NCBI GenBank assembly: GCA_024692715.1
Contig: JAILMH010000068.1
Span: 62,001-126,000 of the forward strand
Length of the DNA: 64,000 nucleotides
Source: Lachnospiraceae bacterium
Lineage (GTDB): Bacteria > Bacillota > Clostridia > Lachnospirales > Lachnospiraceae
Direction: 5' to 3'
Shown here: one piece after another, positions 42,113 to 53,301 of the stretch
Layout: every line of letters begins with the position of its first letter
How positions within the stretch are numbered: the stretch's first letter is position 1
Made by a program: the position numbers and the translations under genes
The notes under the pieces: model-generated
Databases searched by the model: none
What the model saw: the letters and a program-made list of their open reading frames with translations, nothing else
What the model was told of the DNA's origin: nothing

Positions 42113-43840
42113 TTATGAAGCAGATTTTTCTACATACATAAAGTATTTCATTCCAAATACATTTACGTAATCTCCTGATACGTTACCCTTCTGGAGATAG
42201 AAATCATTATAATAATAAAGTGGAAGAATAGCACCTGTATCCATAAGCATATCCTCGGCCTTGTGCATAAGGCTTACACGATTTGCCGAATCTGTTTCTG
42301 ACTTGATCTGCGCAAGAAGATCGATGTACTCTGACCAGTCAGGAGCATACTCTGTCGAATTAAGTCCAAGCTGCATATCATCATTACCTGAATCGTCTCC
42401 ATTTGGAGCACAGATCTCAAGCATATTTACAGGATCATCATAGTCAGCAAGCCAGCCTTCACGAGCAATATCAAAGTTACCATTCTTACGATCGTTAAGG
42501 AATGTCTGCCAGTCTTCCTGCTGAATATTCATTGTGATACCGATCTGAGCCACATCCTGCTGGATCTGCTGTGCGATCGCAATATGCGCTGTACCATCGT
42601 TTGTAAGATAATTAAGTGTAATAGGTGTTGAAGCTGAAAGCATGTTATTCTCATCAAACTCATAACCAGCCTCTTTAAGAAGCTCAACTGCCTTGTCAAC
42701 ATTCACTTCGATCGGGAAGTATCCTGCAGAAGCCTCATCCGGATATGTGTAAGAATCAGTATTCTGCTTGAAGATTCCACCATTGCCATCGCTCATACTG
42801 TCAGGAATAAATGTATTTGCAGGAATCTGTCCTGTCTGGGCAATATTATCAACTATTGTCTTACGGTCTACAAGATATGCAATAGCCTTACGCATTGCGT
42901 TTGCCTGCTCAGGTGTCTTGCCTTCAAAAAGTGTGCTGTTTACATTAAATCCAACATAATATGTTCCGATCTGATCTGCAACGTAGAAATCATCCTTATC
43001 CTTAAGGTTTGCAAGCTCATCATTAGGTGCGCTGTCGATGAAGTCCAGGTTGTCTGCGCCATAGGCAGCATACATTGCTGTGTCATCAGAAGAAAGCATG
43101 TAGTCAAGTTCTTCAAGCTTTACATTATCAGCATCATAAAAATATGGGTTCTTTACATAAACCATTGACTCGTTGTGCTTCCACTCTTTAAGTGTAAATG
43201 CACCGTTTGAAACAAATCCTGCCTCTGATGCCCATGAACCCGGGTTTGTCTCGTGATCTGCAGGCGCCTCAACAGCTTCCTGCTTTACAGGCATGAATGT
43301 AGGGAATGCAAGAAGTCCCTCAAAATATGCACATGGTGCAGCGAGAACTGCAGTAAGAGTCTTACCGTCATCGCTGGCTTTTACGTTGATATTTCCATCC
43401 GAATCCTTTGCAAATACATCAAAGAGATAAGAGTAATCAGAAGCTGTGCTTGGATCTGCAGCTCTCTTCCATGAATACTCAAAGTCTTTAGCTGTGAGGT
43501 CTGAACCATCGCTCCACTTAAGACCATCTTTCATTGTAAATGTGTAAGTAAGCTTGTCATCGCTGATCTGAGTATCTGTAACAAGTGCAGGAACAGTTTT
43601 TCCCTCTTTGTCATATGTGTAAAGACCAACAAATGAATTCACTGCAAGTGTCGCACCATCAACTGTGCTGTTAAGAGCCGGATCAAGATGATCTGGTTCA
43701 CTTGCGAGACAAACTCTGAGAACCTTTGTGATATCAGATGTTGCGCTCTGTACACCTGATGCGCCCTTTGAACCGCCGCAGCCTGTGAGAAGGCTTGCAG
43801 TCATGGCACCTGTAAGAAGTGCTGCAATTAACTTCTTCAT
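42113..43840 (-). CDS. oppA: Oligopeptide-binding lipoprotein OppA
   Basis: A 575-residue substrate-binding protein of family 5 (SBP_bac_5). The signal peptide ends in a lipobox (SLLTGCGG). Typical motifs include VCLASEPDHLDPALNSTVDG, YTFTMKDGLKWSDGSDLTAKDFEYSWKR split across the family signature, and the C-terminal LPLYYYNDFYLQK. It captures peptides for OppBCDF. It is the last gene of the operon, 78 bp after oppF, with a small hairpin (CCGC/GCGG, 43899-43910) between them that may help set separate expression. Confidence 0.94.
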   Translation of the reverse strand: MKKLIAALLTGAMTASLLTGCGGSKGASGVQSATSDITKVLRVCLASEPDHLDPALNSTVDGATLAVNSFVGLYTYDKEGKTVPALVTDTQISDDKLTYTFTMKDGLKWSDGSDLTAKDFEYSWKRAADPSTASDYSYLFDVFAKDSDGNINVKASDDGKTLTAVLAAPCAYFEGLLAFPTFMPVKQEAVEAPADHETNPGSWASEAGFVSNGAFTLKEWKHNESMVYVKNPYFYDADNVKLEELDYMLSSDDTAMYAAYGADNLDFIDSAPNDELANLKDKDDFYVADQIGTYYVGFNVNSTLFEGKTPEQANAMRKAIAYLVDRKTIVDNIAQTGQIPANTFIPDSMSDGNGGIFKQNTDSYTYPDEASAGYFPIEVNVDKAVELLKEAGYEFDENNMLSASTPITLNYLTNDGTAHIAIAQQIQQDVAQIGITMNIQQEDWQTFLNDRKNGNFDIAREGWLADYDDPVNMLEICAPNGDDSGNDDMQLGLNSTEYAPDWSEYIDLLAQIKSETDSANRVSLMHKAEDMLMDTGAILPLYYYNDFYLQKGNVSGDYVNVFGMKYFMYVEKSAS

Positions 43841-43918
43841 AAAATCTCCTCCTTGGAATTCGCATTAAGTATGCTTTTATATACCTCTCTATATCTTTCC
43901 GCTTATGCGGCTAAGACC

Positions 43919-44887
43919 TTATTTATTCCAGCATGCAACCATATGTCCGTTTCCACGGTCTGTAAGTGTAGGGCACTCGGCAGCACACTTTTCTGTTGCA
44001 TATTTGCATCTTGTTCTGAACGGACATCCTGAAGGCATATTAAGCGGGCTCGGAACATCTCCCTCAAGAATGATTCTCTTTGACTCCCTTGCCTTATTGG
44101 GATCCGGGATCGGAACTGCTGAAAGCAATGACAGAGTATACGGATGAATCGGTGAATCATTTAATTCATCTGCATCTGCGATCTCAACTATCTTACCAAG
44201 ATACATAACAGCTATTCTGTCTGAAATATGATGAACAATAAGAAGATCGTGAGCAATGAATAAATAAGCTACTCCAAGCTTTGCCTGAAGATCCTCAAAC
44301 ATATTGATGACCTGTGCCTGAATCGAAACGTCAAGCGCTGATACCGGCTCATCACATACGATGAATTTAGGGTTGACTGCAAGTGCTCTTGCGATACCGA
44401 TTCTCTGCCTCTGACCGCCTGAAAATTCATGGGCATAACGTGTAGCATGCTCTGCATTAAGTCCTACAAGCTGCATAATATCAAGAATCTTATCACGACG
44501 TTCTTTTTTATTTGCATAAAGATGATGAACATCTAAAGGCTCTCCAATGATATCCTCTACGGTCATTCGTGGATCAAGTGATGAATACGGATCCTGAAAT
44601 ACCATCTGCATCTCTTTTCTTAAAGAAGTGATGTTTTTATCTGTTACCAGCTCTCCATTAAATCTAACTTCACCGGATGTAGGCTGATAAAGTCTTAAAA
44701 GAGTTCTTCCGACTGTAGTCTTACCACATCCTGACTCACCAACAAGTCCAAGGGTCTCACCCGGCTTGATATTAAAGCTTACGCCATCAACAGCCTTAAG
44801 ATATGTGCTTCCAAAAAAGCCCTGCTGAACCTTAAAATGCTGCTTAAGGTCCTTAACTTCTACCAAGTATTTACTTTCTTCACTCAT
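43919..44887 (-). CDS. oppF: Oligopeptide ABC transporter ATPase OppF
   Basis: A 322-residue ATPase. Walker [10 protein letters not shown], signature [15 protein letters not shown], Walker [13 protein letters not shown], switch IAHDL. The C-terminal oligo_HPY extension has [14 protein letters not shown]. It pairs with OppD as the heterodimeric motor. It overlaps oppD by 4 bp. Confidence 0.95.
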   Translation of the reverse strand: MSEESKYLVEVKDLKQHFKVQQGFFGSTYLKAVDGVSFNIKPGETLGLVGESGCGKTTVGRTLLRLYQPTSGEVRFNGELVTDKNITSLRKEMQMVFQDPYSSLDPRMTVEDIIGEPLDVHHLYANKKERRDKILDIMQLVGLNAEHATRYAHEFSGGQRQRIGIARALAVNPKFIVCDEPVSALDVSIQAQVINMFEDLQAKLGVAYLFIAHDLLIVHHISDRIAVMYLGKIVEIADADELNDSPIHPYTLSLLSAVPIPDPNKARESKRIILEGDVPSPLNMPSGCPFRTRCKYATEKCAAECPTLTDRGNGHMVACWNK

Positions 44888-45933
44888 TCTGCTTTAAGAC
44901 TCCCTTCCTCTTCGAGCTGGCGTTTTACATTGATCCAGCATGATGCATAATGTCCATCAGGCATCTCCATCTCCGGAGGAACTTCCTCAAGACAGATCTT
45001 AAGTGCGTTCTCACATCTGGCGCAGAATGCACAGCCTTTCGGCATATTTAACAGGTTGATAGGATTTCCGGCAATAGGAATGAGCTTTTCATTCATATTG
45101 TCAACATTCGGGATCGATCTAAGGAGCCCCTTTGTATATTCATGTGCAGGTCTGTAGAAAATATCATCCGCTGTACCGCGTTCACAAACTCTTCCGCCAT
45201 ACATAACGATTATCTCATCACACATCGAAGCTATTACGCCAAGATCATGTGTAACGAGGATTATTGCCATTCCGAGCTTATGCTGAAGATCCTGCATAAG
45301 TTCAAGAATCTGAGCCTGAATAGTCACGTCAAGCGCTGTTGTAGGCTCATCAGCGATAAGGATATCCGGCTCTGTTGCCAAAGCCATTGCGATCATTACA
45401 CGCTGCCTCATTCCGCCTGAAAGCTCGTATGGATACTGTTTTATTCTTTTAGACGGCTCATTAACTCCAACGAGCTCAAGAAGCTCGATTGAACGTGCAG
45501 TAGCCTCTTTTTTATTTTTATTTGTATGAAGCATTATTGCCTCATTAAGCTGATAGCCGATCGTAAATACCGGATTAAGGCTTGTCATCGGGTCCTGGAA
45601 AATTATGCTGCACTTTTTACCACGGAACTCTTCCATCTGCTTTTTGTTGTATTTAAGGATATTCTCACCCTTGTAAAGGATCTCACCCTCAACTACACGT
45701 CCGGTATCTGCGAGGATCTGCATTATAGAATATGCAGTTACACTCTTTCCAGAGCCGGATTCACCTACAACACCAAGTATCTTTCCTCTTGTAAGATTGA
45801 AAGAAACACCGTTTACAGCCTTAACTTCACCTTTATCTGTGAAGAATGATGTGTGGAGATTCTTTACCTGAAGAACCGCCTGTTCCTCATTCTCCTTTAC
45901 TTTATTTTTTACATCCATCTTTGCGATATCCAT
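44884..45933 (-). CDS. oppD: Oligopeptide ABC transporter ATPase OppD
   Basis: A 349-residue ATPase. Walker [10 protein letters not shown], signature [15 protein letters not shown], Walker [12 protein letters not shown], switch VTHDLGV. The C-terminal region holds [14 protein letters not shown], the cysteine cluster typical of OppD/DppD. It lies 45 bp after oppC and overlaps oppF. Confidence 0.95.
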   Translation of the reverse strand: MDIAKMDVKNKVKENEEQAVLQVKNLHTSFFTDKGEVKAVNGVSFNLTRGKILGVVGESGSGKSVTAYSIMQILADTGRVVEGEILYKGENILKYNKKQMEEFRGKKCSIIFQDPMTSLNPVFTIGYQLNEAIMLHTNKNKKEATARSIELLELVGVNEPSKRIKQYPYELSGGMRQRVMIAMALATEPDILIADEPTTALDVTIQAQILELMQDLQHKLGMAIILVTHDLGVIASMCDEIIVMYGGRVCERGTADDIFYRPAHEYTKGLLRSIPNVDNMNEKLIPIAGNPINLLNMPKGCAFCARCENALKICLEEVPPEMEMPDGHYASCWINVKRQLEEEGSLKAE

Positions 45934-45978
45934 TAGATTTCCTTTCAGATTACTTATCTGTTTTCCATGATTTCATTC

Positions 45979-47037
45979 TTACTTGCGAAGCTTTGGATCA
46001 AATGCATCTCTGAGTCCATCACCAAGCAGATTGAAAGCCAATACAATAAGGCAGATCATCGTTGCCGGAAATACAAGCTTAAGCGCATTTGATGACATTG
46101 CCTGTCTTGCCGAGTTTGCAAGGCTTCCGAGGGAAGGCATCGGAAGTGCAACACCAAGTCCAAGGAATGACAGATAACTTTCTGTAAAGATCGCAGAAGG
46201 AATCTGAAGCGCTGTAGCGATGATGATAACGCTTATGCAGTTAGGAAGAATATGCTTTTTTATGATATGTCCCGGCTTTGCTCCGATAGATTTTGCAGCA
46301 AGAACATATTCATTTTCTTTGATCGAAAGGATCTCTGCTCTGACAAGTCTTGCCATTCCTACCCAGTAGAGAAGTCCGAAAACAAGGAACAGTGAAACCA
46401 TATTTGACCCAAGAGAACCGATTACCGGTATTCCCGAAAGATCAAGTGTCTCTCTGAAAACAACCGAGAGCAGGATAATTACAAGCAGATCCGGAAGAGA
46501 ATAGATGATATCTACAATTCTCATCATTATCAGGTCGATCTTACCTCCGGCATATCCCGAGACAGCTCCATAAAGCACTCCGATAACAAGTACCACGATA
46601 CTTGCAAAAAGTCCTACAAAAAGAGAAACTCTTGTGCCATATACGACTCTGATGAAGTAGTCTCTGCAAAGCTCATCAGTTCCCATAATGTGTGGGAATA
46701 TCTTGCCGCCTTCAGCGATATACTGCTGCTCTAATGTAGAATACTCGAAAGGAGCAAGATTCTTTGCTGACGAATCTCTCACACCGTTTACAGAAATGAT
46801 CTCCTCGTAAGAATACGGCACAAATGCCGGTACTACGGTGATCATGAGCACTACAAGGATGAGAACAATGATACTACCGACCGCAAGCGGATTTTTCATG
46901 AGCTTTCTCATACCATCCTTAAAGAATGTTGTAGATTCACTCATGACGTCTGCCTGACGTTTTTCCTCATCTGTCGCTTTTTCAAATTTTTTAAGGTCGA
47001 GCTGGGCGCTTAGTAAATTTTTCTTAGGCATTTCCAT
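45979..47037 (-). CDS. oppC: Oligopeptide ABC transporter permease OppC
   Basis: A 352-residue inner permease with an N-terminal OppC_N segment (LMKNPLAVGSIIVLILVVLMI) and six membrane helices. The ATPase-contact loop is NEYVLAAKSIGAKPGHIIKK and the binding-protein-dependent signature is complete. A periplasmic loop of about 75 residues follows the first helix. The start may be the second Met (MPKKNLL), two codons in. It lies 14 bp after oppB. Confidence 0.94.
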   Translation of the reverse strand: MEMPKKNLLSAQLDLKKFEKATDEEKRQADVMSESTTFFKDGMRKLMKNPLAVGSIIVLILVVLMITVVPAFVPYSYEEIISVNGVRDSSAKNLAPFEYSTLEQQYIAEGGKIFPHIMGTDELCRDYFIRVVYGTRVSLFVGLFASIVVLVIGVLYGAVSGYAGGKIDLIMMRIVDIIYSLPDLLVIILLSVVFRETLDLSGIPVIGSLGSNMVSLFLVFGLLYWVGMARLVRAEILSIKENEYVLAAKSIGAKPGHIIKKHILPNCISVIIIATALQIPSAIFTESYLSFLGLGVALPMPSLGSLANSARQAMSSNALKLVFPATMICLIVLAFNLLGDGLRDAFDPKLRK

Positions 47038-47051
47038 TTCAGATTTCTCCT

Positions 47052-47963
47052 TTATTCAAACTTAATTCTCGGATCAACCAGTTTATAAACCAGATCAGAG
47101 AGAAGATTTACAACAACCATGAGTACTGCAAGGAATATTGTTGTTCCCATGATCATCGTATAATCACGGTTTGTAATAGAATCTACAAACTTTGAACCCA
47201 GTCCTCCGATCGTGAAAATAGTTTCTACAACAAGGCTTCCTGTAAGAATCGATGCAGTCATTGGTCCGACATAAGTGATGACCGGGATAAGTGCATTTCT
47301 AAGTGCATGCTTAAAAATAACACCAACGATTGGAACACCCTTTGCCCTTGCGGTTCTTACATAGTCCTGTCCGAGCACATCCAGCATACTTGTCTTTGTA
47401 AGTCGGGTAATGTACGCCATTGGATAAAGTGAAAGCGAAATTACAGGAAGAATATAGTTTGGATTATATGAGCTCCATACCGGAATAAGCTTTAATTTTA
47501 TACAGAACACGAGCAGTAGCAGAGAAGCAAGCACGAAACTTGGAACTGCTGTAGCAAGTGTTGCAAGAAAGACGATCAGTCTATCCGGAAACTTATTTCT
47601 GAAAAGTGCTGCAAGACTTCCGAGTATCACACCACACACCAGAGCCAAAACCATTGCAATAAGTCCGATATGCGCAGAAACCGCAAAAGATTCAGATATT
47701 GTCTGCCAGATGTCTCGGCCTGTCTTAAGTGAAACTCCGAAATCACCATGAGAAATATTACCCATGTAGATCAAAAACTGCTTCCATACAGGCTGGTCAA
47801 GATGAAATCTCGCTTCAAGAACTGCTTTAACTGCAGCAGATTGAGCCTTTTCCGAATTGAATGGGCCACCCGGTATTGCATTCATGGCAAAAAACGTGAT
47901 AGCACAGATAATAAGGATTGAGACGATTGCAAGAATAACTCTTTTAATTACATACTTCGCCAT
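47052..47963 (-). CDS. oppB: Oligopeptide ABC transporter permease OppB
   Basis: A 303-residue permease with six membrane helices. The N-terminus VIKRVILAIVSILIICAITF and the contact loop DYVRTARAKGVPIVGVIFKH are typical of OppB/DppB. First gene of oppBCDFA; the start has AGGAGG upstream. The promoter is at 48136-48164, giving a 5' leader of about 165 nt. Confidence 0.95.
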   Translation of the reverse strand: MAKYVIKRVILAIVSILIICAITFFAMNAIPGGPFNSEKAQSAAVKAVLEARFHLDQPVWKQFLIYMGNISHGDFGVSLKTGRDIWQTISESFAVSAHIGLIAMVLALVCGVILGSLAALFRNKFPDRLIVFLATLATAVPSFVLASLLLLVFCIKLKLIPVWSSYNPNYILPVISLSLYPMAYITRLTKTSMLDVLGQDYVRTARAKGVPIVGVIFKHALRNALIPVITYVGPMTASILTGSLVVETIFTIGGLGSKFVDSITNRDYTMIMGTTIFLAVLMVVVNLLSDLVYKLVDPRIKFE

Positions 47964-48135
47964 ACTTAATGTTTCCTCCTATTCGCTTAACGCGTTATAA
48001 CTTTAGCGCACTAAATTATTAGAATAAAAAAAGTGCCCCGGACGCACCGTTGCACCATTAATATTTATAACAAAATTATTCATTTTGAATACTTGCATAC
48101 TATTATACATGTACATCGACTGCGAACAATTGTCT
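47964..48135 (-). promoter_or_regulatory. 5' leader of the opp operon with possible attenuator
   Basis: No gene here. On the minus strand GGTGC-AAC-GGTGC is followed by GTCCGGG, GCAC and seven T (A run at 48026-48032), so either GTGC copy could pair with GCAC (48033-48036) as a short terminator stem. Small hairpins TTTAG/CTAAA (48002-48015) and the palindrome TAACGCGTTA (47988-47997) follow. The terminator stem is only 4-5 bp, so the call is weak. Confidence 0.35.
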
Positions 48136-48164
48136 ATTGTACACGCACTACTTTTTAATGTCAA
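48136..48164 (-). promoter_or_regulatory. Promoter of the opp operon
   Basis: On the minus strand TTGACA (48159-48164), a 17-bp spacer and TACAAT (48136-48141). Confidence 0.87.
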
Positions 48165-48385
48165 GATACTAAATATACATAAATTATTCATCATGTACTA
48201 AAATCAGCACATTATTTCCCCGTAAAACCTTTTATTTCTAGGACTTTGAGCATATTATCACAGATTAAAACCCGTCAAAAAAATTTTATAAAATTTTTTA
48301 TCAGCGCCGACTGTTCAGCCTTTACACATGCTATCTGGTCAGACCATTCTCATGGAAAAACGACTGTATATTGCCGTTTTTCCGC
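48165..48385. other. AT-rich intergenic stretch without a gene
   Basis: No coding sequence with a ribosome binding site was seen. The only structure is a 9-bp inverted repeat, GGAAAAACG (48354-48362) and CGTTTTTCC (48375-48383), 8 bp from the gdhA terminator; its role is unknown. Confidence 0.5.
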
Positions 48386-48417
48386 TAAAAAAGGGCATAC
48401 CACGAATGGTACGCCCT
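48386..48417 (-). terminator. Terminator of gdhA
   Basis: AGGGCATACC (48392-48401) pairs with GGTACGCCCT (48408-48417) with one G-U type pair, then TTTTTTAGCGG on the minus strand. Confidence 0.9.
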
Positions 48418-48459
48418 CAATATGCTTTTTATGCATAAAACAGTGATTAAATATGCAAT

Positions 48460-49809
<1,350 letters not shown>

Positions 49810-49864
49810 TTATTCACTCTCCAGCTCATATATGACTGGCATATTCTATTTGTTCACTTTTTAG

Positions 49865-49893
49865 ATGATAAACTAAATTGTTTTAAAAATCAA
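49865..49893 (-). promoter_or_regulatory. Promoter of gdhA
   Basis: On the minus strand TTGATT (49888-49893), a 17-bp spacer and TATCAT (49865-49870). Confidence 0.75.
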
Positions 49894-49954
49894 TACATTA
49901 ACGCATTAAATTCCTGACGTGTCCATTGACAGCTTACGCTTTTCCCGTATAAAC

Positions 49955-49984
49955 AAGAAAAAAGGCACGGTAAAAACCGTGCCT
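49955..49984 (-). terminator. Terminator of the SH3-repeat protein gene
   Basis: AGGCACGGT and ACCGTGCCT, a 9-bp perfect stem with a 4-base loop at 49963-49984, followed by TTTTTTCTTG on the minus strand. Confidence 0.92.
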
Positions 49985-49993
49985 CAAATCTCA

Positions 49994-51259
49994 TTATTCT
50001 ACAGAAACAACGTCTTTACGAACGTATCCTGTGCTTCCCTTATAGTCAATCTTGTACCAATCTCCATCAGTACCGTAGATTTTATATGTATCACCCTTAT
50101 ATGCACTACCGATCTTTGCAGCATCAGTACTAGCCTCGCCACGAATTGTGACAGGTTCAGATACAACTACCTTCTTACCTGTTACTGAATCACTTGAAGA
50201 CTCTGCAGTATCCTGCTGTGCTGTTTCCTGTGTAGTCTCTTCTGTAGTTGTTGTTTCTTCCTGAGTTGTCTCAGCTGTATTATTTGAAGCGTCGTCGCCT
50301 GCAACCTGACCTGCTACAACTGTATCACCCTGAGCTGTTGTAAGGAAATCAGAACGAACATATGCTTCTGTATCCTTATACTGAATCTTACTCCAGCCAT
50401 TCTCCTCGCTGATACGTACAAATGAATCTCCGGCCATAGCTGTTCCGACCTTCTCGCCATTTTCGTCAGGTGTAGAACGCACATTAACTGTATCTGTTGT
50501 TGTTACACGAACTGTAGCCGCATCTGCTTCTTCTGTTGATGAAGTATCTGTAGAAACTGATGATGAATCGGCAGCATCAACCTTTGTCTGGAGTGATGTC
50601 ATAAACGCAGCAAGTGTAGGGTCTGACTCCATATTCTTCTGGTAAAGAGTGTCAACCTCTTCAAGAAGTGAATTTACATCATCAAGACCTGCAACTTCTG
50701 TAATATATTCCTTCTCATTCTCAGGAAGAGTTGAAATGCTCTTAAGTGAATATGAGTCTCCGTCCTTTATAAGATAAAATGTTGAAAGGCCTGGTGCAAG
50801 TGTATCGATATTCTTAAACTTGATCTCGTAATAAACAAATACGATAAATGAATTATCTTCCGGACCTGCTACAGTATAGCATGACATATTTTCATAATCT
50901 TCTGTATATGTCGCACGTACACTTCTCTTAGCCTTGTCGTCGTCAGAAAGTGTTTCTCCCATACTTTCAAGAGTATCAAAATCTGCATCGGCAAGTGCCT
51001 TATAATACTTTGTAAAGAAAGAATTTATATCTTCATATGCATTTTGCTCAAGTGTCAAATTATCCGGAACAGGTATAGGCTCAGTGCTTACTTCCTCCGA
51101 AGATGCCGTCGCTTCAGCCACCTTAGCGTCATCTTTTCCTGATTTGCCACGCTGAACTGAAAAAACTATTAAAACTACAACTAGCAGTACAAACAAAACC
51201 CCAACTGCCACATACTGATAATGCTCTGTAACAAATTTCTTTACGTCATTGAATTCCAA
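49994..51259 (-). CDS. Membrane-anchored protein with two bacterial SH3 domains
   Basis: A 421-residue protein with one N-terminal membrane helix (YVAVGVLFVLLVVVLIVFSV, about 16-35) and the rest outside the cell. A region at 70-240 resembles a nuclear-transport-factor-like fold but is not recognised with certainty. Two SH3b domains follow, near 250-310 (VRVTTTDTVNVRSTPDENGE) and 365-421 (VTIRGEASTDAAKIGSAYKG), joined by a Thr/Glu-rich linker. SH3b domains bind peptidoglycan peptides in known cases. It is a single gene with its own terminator; exact role unknown. Confidence 0.85.
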   Translation of the reverse strand: MEFNDVKKFVTEHYQYVAVGVLFVLLVVVLIVFSVQRGKSGKDDAKVAEATASSEEVSTEPIPVPDNLTLEQNAYEDINSFFTKYYKALADADFDTLESMGETLSDDDKAKRSVRATYTEDYENMSCYTVAGPEDNSFIVFVYYEIKFKNIDTLAPGLSTFYLIKDGDSYSLKSISTLPENEKEYITEVAGLDDVNSLLEEVDTLYQKNMESDPTLAAFMTSLQTKVDAADSSSVSTDTSSTEEADAATVRVTTTDTVNVRSTPDENGEKVGTAMAGDSFVRISEENGWSKIQYKDTEAYVRSDFLTTAQGDTVVAGQVAGDDASNNTAETTQEETTTTEETTQETAQQDTAESSSDSVTGKKVVVSEPVTIRGEASTDAAKIGSAYKGDTYKIYGTDGDWYKIDYKGSTGYVRKDVVSVE

Positions 51260-51339
51260 CTTTGCTTCTTCCTTTCAACATGAAAAAATATTCTTAAAAT
51301 TATTAATTACTTCGAAGCTTAAGTGCTTCACATAGGATA

Positions 51340-51365
51340 CGGTCTGCAAAACAGCATGCAGACCG
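51340..51365 (-). terminator. Hairpin after tRNA-Arg
   Basis: CGGTCTGC (51340-51347) pairs with GCAGACCG (51358-51365) around 10 bases. There is no T run behind it, so it may be a weak or factor-dependent terminator. Confidence 0.5.
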
Positions 51366-51375
51366 CTATGTAAAA

Positions 51376-51449
51376 TGCGTTTGGAGGGATTCGAACCCTT
51401 GACACCAGGCGTCGGAGGCCTGTGCTCTATCCAGCTGAGCTACAAACGC
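51376..51449 (-). tRNA. tRNA-Arg (CCG)
   Basis: A 74-nt cloverleaf. Acceptor GCGTTTG/CAAACGC with discriminator A, D arm TAGCTCAGCTGGATAGAGCA, anticodon stem CAGGC/GCCTG with loop CTCCGAC (anticodon CCG), T arm with GGTTCGAATCC. No CCA encoded. Own promoter at 51461-51488. Confidence 0.97.
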
Positions 51450-51460
51450 TTGTTTGCGAT

Positions 51461-51488
51461 ATTATACAATCTTATAACGTACTTTCAA
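51461..51488 (-). promoter_or_regulatory. Promoter of tRNA-Arg
   Basis: On the minus strand TTGAAA (51483-51488), a 16-bp spacer and TATAAT (51461-51466). Confidence 0.8.
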
Positions 51489-51565
51489 ATGATACCACAA
51501 CACATTTAAAATAACAATCAAAATATTACAAAAATGTTACAGCAAACAAATTAAATTTTTGTGAA

Positions 51566-51620
51566 AAAGGGGTGCACAAAAATGCAACCCCTTTAAAAAG
51601 CGTATTTCTAAGTCATACGC
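51566..51620 (-). terminator. Double terminator after the DUF5688-type gene
   Basis: Two stems in tandem: GCGTAT/ATACGC (51600-51605, 51615-51620) followed by TTTTT, then AAAGGGG with CCCCTTT and GCA/TGC (51566-51594) followed by TTTTTCAC on the minus strand. Confidence 0.8.
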
Positions 51621-51628
51621 AGCCTTTT

Positions 51629-52576
51629 TTATTTTACTTTTATTACCACATCATCTGCATCGTATCCGAAATAGTAAACACTGTCTGAAAGAAAATCCTC
51701 CTTTGAGACCTCGCTCCTATTAATACTTTTAACCATATCATGCATATATTCTTCATCAATATCATCCGAATCCGGAACAATTATAATCTCATGCACCGAA
51801 GATGGCAATAAGTAAAATCCTCTTCCAAGATCCTCCGCAATTTCAGAAAGCTTTTCTTTGTTAAGCATTCCTGAAGCTCCGAATGTATATCTGGAATTCG
51901 TCATGATATACATCAACCCATCATAGATATCTCCGTCATCATTCCCCTGTGATAATTCACTGACTATGTCTCCGAATCTTTTTACAACAACATCATCATA
52001 GGTTTTCATATTGCTCTCAGCAATATTTTTAATATCTTCAAAATCCACATCCCAGTATTGAAGATGCGAATTCCTTATTATGATACATCCTTCAAAATCA
52101 CTGAAATCAACAATGTATATCACCGCAAGATCCAGAAAATCTTCATGGGGCACATCTTTAAGCAATTCTTCATTTGCCTCTTTATTGATAAGCCTTACCC
52201 TTATCCTCTCCTTCACCCTTGAAAAGTCCGAGAAAAGTCCAACAACGTCCACATTAAGGCTGCCTCGCGTCTTATATATTCTGAGAATATCGTTTTCCAC
52301 CTCAGCAACACTCATCATTCCCTCCGCATATTTCTCATACATAGAGTCGAGATATATGGTAGGTGCCACGACTGCGTCCTTTTCACGGATAGAAATACCA
52401 TTCAATTCAACAGAATTATTCTTAGTAACACTCATTTTTTTGACTTCAAATTCCGGGCCGCAGATCTCGCTCATATCCTCAACGACCTTGTCAATAAACT
52501 CACTTAAAATAAGTGTTTCATCCTCACGAATAATTCTTCCGTTACCTGTTATTCTATTTTCCATTTTTTCCTCCAT
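51629..52576 (-). CDS. DUF5688-type protein
   Basis: A 315-residue soluble, acidic protein resembling the DUF5688 proteins common and multicopy in Lachnospiraceae. Recognisable features are NNSVELNGISIREKDAVVAPTIYLDSMYEKY near the N-terminus and a C-terminal LYVLPSSVHE-like stretch (here FYLLPSSVHEIIIVPDSDD). No catalytic motif was recognised and the function is unknown. The start could be the second Met, four codons in. It is a single gene between efp and tRNA-Arg. Confidence 0.8.
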   Translation of the reverse strand: MEEKMENRITGNGRIIREDETLILSEFIDKVVEDMSEICGPEFEVKKMSVTKNNSVELNGISIREKDAVVAPTIYLDSMYEKYAEGMMSVAEVENDILRIYKTRGSLNVDVVGLFSDFSRVKERIRVRLINKEANEELLKDVPHEDFLDLAVIYIVDFSDFEGCIIIRNSHLQYWDVDFEDIKNIAESNMKTYDDVVVKRFGDIVSELSQGNDDGDIYDGLMYIMTNSRYTFGASGMLNKEKLSEIAEDLGRGFYLLPSSVHEIIIVPDSDDIDEEYMHDMVKSINRSEVSKEDFLSDSVYYFGYDADDVVIKVK

Positions 52577-52640
52577 ACCGAGGAGAATTCAAAAATTGAA
52601 ATAATGATCGAACTGATCAGAAAAGAAATTAAATAGATAT

Positions 52641-52664
52641 CTAAGCCGGTATAAACCGGCTTAG
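52641..52664 (-). terminator. Terminator-like hairpin after efp
   Basis: CTAAGCCGGT and ACCGGCTTAG form a perfect 10-bp stem with a 4-base loop. The minus-strand tail ATATCTATTTAATTT is only weakly T-rich. Confidence 0.75.
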
Positions 52665-52675
52665 ACAAATAAGCA

Positions 52676-53233
52676 TTATGCTCTTGAAAGATACTCGCCT
52701 GTACGTGTATCGATCTTGATCACGTCGCCCTGATTTACAAAAAGAGGAACACTTACCTGAGCTCCTGTTTCAACAGTTGCAGGCTTAGAAGCACCTGTAG
52801 CTGTATCGCCCTTGAATCCTGGCTCTGTATCTGTTACCTCAAGCTCTACGAAGAGAGGAGGCTCGATTGCGAATACAGATCCATTGTAAGAGTTGATCTT
52901 GCATGTCTCATTTTCCTTAACAAACTTCATTGAATCGCCAGCGATCTCTGCGTTGATAGAGATCTGCTCATAAGATTCAGGATCCATGAATGTGAAAAGA
53001 TCACCATCGCTGTAAAGATACTGCATATCTTTTCTGTCGATACGAGCAGCCGGGAATTTCTCAGTCGGACGGAATGACTTTTCAACCACACCTCCGTTGA
53101 TAATATCCTTATATTTAGTTCTAACAAAAGCAGCGCCCTTACCAGGCTTAACATGCTGGAATTCGATAATCTGACATACCTTTCCTTCAATTTCGATAGT
53201 CATACCATTTCTGAAATCACCTGCAGAAACCAT
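52676..53233 (-). CDS. efp: Translation elongation factor P
   Basis: A 185-residue three-domain protein that rescues ribosomes stalled at polyproline. The loop [14 protein letters not shown] at about 28-41 carries the tip Lys used in several bacteria, rather than the Arg form. The C-terminal signature region is GEYLSRA. It follows the aro genes by 68 bp, a common Firmicute neighbourhood. Confidence 0.97.
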   Translation of the reverse strand: MVSAGDFRNGMTIEIEGKVCQIIEFQHVKPGKGAAFVRTKYKDIINGGVVEKSFRPTEKFPAARIDRKDMQYLYSDGDLFTFMDPESYEQISINAEIAGDSMKFVKENETCKINSYNGSVFAIEPPLFVELEVTDTEPGFKGDTATGASKPATVETGAQVSVPLFVNQGDVIKIDTRTGEYLSRA

Positions 53234-53301
53234 TAAATATTCCTCCTTAAAATGAACACACGTAAAATACTAAAATATTTTACACTAATAAAGGAACTAT
53301 T

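Noticed and set aside
42113-48164. Reading the peptide importer as a nickel or dipeptide system
   Set aside because: OppA length and motifs and both HPY-type ATPases fit general oligopeptide uptake, though the exact peptide range cannot be told.
48003-48194. 63-codon frame on the minus strand before oppB
   Set aside because: It starts upstream of the predicted opp promoter, has no ribosome binding site and an untypical composition.
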